From positions 1-5,868 of the forward strand of contig JAHISH010000216.1 of assembly GCA_018818365.1 (NCBI GenBank): a DNA stretch of 5,868 bases. Direction: 5' to 3'. The notes under the pieces were generated by a model. That model ran no database searches. It saw only the letters and a program-made list of their open reading frames with translations, and was not told the origin of the DNA. Positions 5,269-5,868 of the stretch are shown here, piece by piece (positions within the stretch are counted from its first letter, which is position 1; each line of letters begins with the position of its first letter). This DNA is from Candidatus Omnitrophota bacterium (GTDB lineage: Bacteria > Omnitrophota > Gorgyraeia > Gygaellales > Profunditerraquicolaceae). Position numbers and translations under genes: made by a program.

Positions 5269-5868
5269 ATAACTCTCCTAATGCTTTACGCGCCGCTTGA
5301 ATATCCCTTAGCTTCCGCCTTGATCTTTGATCATTTCGATACGGTAACTTTGAGAAGTTTTCTTCCAGTCGCGCTGCGATTGCATCACGATAACCTATGC
5401 CTGGCCAATCCTTCCGTACAATATGAGGATCCAGTAACACTGCATCGTAAAAACTCATACGTGCTCTTTTATCATCTCCAAGAGATGCACAAATTACCCC
5501 CAAATCGGTATAGTGTTCCTGCTCATACGCCCCAAACCTATCCAACAAGAGCGCCTGTGTCAAATCTTTATACGCATGTGCATAATCCTTTAACATCTTA
5601 TATACTCGTCCGCGCTGTGTCAAATACGCAGGAAAATCCTGTTTACGAGCCAATGCAAGCGTATATTCTTCCAATGCCTGGTTCAGCTCGCCTCTCCTGA
5701 CATGAAGGGATGCTGCAAACGCATAGTAGTCAGGATTCATGGGTACTGCCATTTTCGCGCGTTCACCGTATGCTAATGCCTCATCCAACTTCTCCATGCG
5801 AACTCTCTCCTGCGCAGCCATATACTGATAATCCGCATAAATAGTCCTCAAGACTACCACAAGAGCGA
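5261..5868 (-). CDS. TPR-repeat protein, C-terminal part (5' end beyond window); possible O-antigen ligase/TPR tail
   Basis: The frame is open through the right edge, so only the last 202 or so codons are visible. A GTG at 5858-5860 is an internal Val in a hydrophobic run (ALVVVLRTIYADY) rather than a convincing start. Counted from that codon, about four tetratricopeptide repeats follow: roughly 8-40 (LDEALAYGERAKMAVPMNP), 43-74 (YYAFAASLHVRRGELNQALE), 77-109 (AYLTQRGRVYKMLKDYAHAY) and 115-147 (HYTDLGVICASLGDDKRARM, ending LLDP). A basic helical tail ends in ALGELFE. A membrane-helix end running directly into TPRs is the arrangement of Wzy/O-antigen-ligase proteins with C-terminal TPRs, which fits the glycan setting. 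The membrane part is not visible, so a plain TPR protein is also possible. Its stop overlaps the methyltransferase start by 8 nt. Confidence 0.8.
   Translation of the reverse strand, partial: ALVVVLRTIYADYQYMAAQERVRMEKLDEALAYGERAKMAVPMNPDYYAFAASLHVRRGELNQALEEYTLALARKQDFPAYLTQRGRVYKMLKDYAHAYKDLTQALLLDRFGAYEQEHYTDLGVICASLGDDKRARMSFYDAVLLDPHIVRKDWPGIGYRDAIAARLEENFSKLPYRNDQRSRRKLRDIQAARKALGELFE
5274..5279 (-). promoter_or_regulatory. Shine-Dalgarno site that sets the methyltransferase TTG start
   Basis: AGGAGA on the minus strand, 5 nt before the TTG at 5266-5268 and inside the last codons of the TPR gene. It is the strongest ribosome site in the window and the reason the non-ATG start is preferred. 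Confidence 0.75.

Noticed and set aside
5281..5700. Plus-strand ORF of 139 codons opposite the TPR gene
   Set aside because: It is antisense to clear TPR repeats, and its composition is that of an out-of-frame shadow.

Overview
The window holds seven protein genes, almost wall to wall, with no RNA genes, insertion sequences, CRISPR arrays or long gene-free stretches. Six genes lie on the minus strand and one on the plus strand. Genes run off both ends. The base composition is moderate, starts are bacterial (ATG, TTG), genes overlap by a few bases, and B12-type and SPASM-type radical SAM enzymes stand beside envelope-glycan enzymes. This suggests an uncultured, probably anaerobic Gram-negative-like bacterium, for example Omnitrophota or a similar group. 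That placement is inference only, because no taxonomic marker is present.

Layout from right to left: (1) A minus-strand operon enters from the right edge. It comprises the 3' part of a TPR protein with a hydrophobic stretch at the edge (possibly the tail of an O-antigen ligase/TPR protein), a zinc-ribbon SAM-dependent methyltransferase (8-nt overlap, TTG start with a strong Shine-Dalgarno), and a membrane protein with a transglutaminase-like Cys-His-Asp domain (4-nt ATGA overlap). (2) A plus-strand gene encodes a PF14907-type uncharacterised nucleotidyltransferase. It overlaps the end of the transglutaminase-like gene tail to tail by 104 bp. (3) A second minus-strand group diverges from the nucleotidyltransferase across a 43-bp gap. 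It comprises a DUF3473-type polysaccharide deacetylase, a radical SAM/SPASM protein (16-nt overlap) and, after 96 bp, the N-terminal B12-binding part of a second radical SAM protein cut by the left edge.

The 43-bp divergent gap carries a perfect extended -10 element (TGATATAAT) ending only 8 nt before the nucleotidyltransferase ATG, so that mRNA may be leaderless. An 18-bp inverted repeat overlaps the same element.

Taken together this looks like part of an extracellular-polysaccharide or surface-glycan locus of the kind found with exosortase/PEP-CTERM systems: deacetylase, putative ligase/TPR protein and transglutaminase-like membrane protein, plus tailoring enzymes (methyltransferase, two radical SAM enzymes, nucleotidyltransferase). 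The individual family assignments are fairly firm. The substrate and the joint pathway are inferred. I found no proven new system; the most unusual points are the combination of enzymes, the antisense overlap and the compact divergent promoter.
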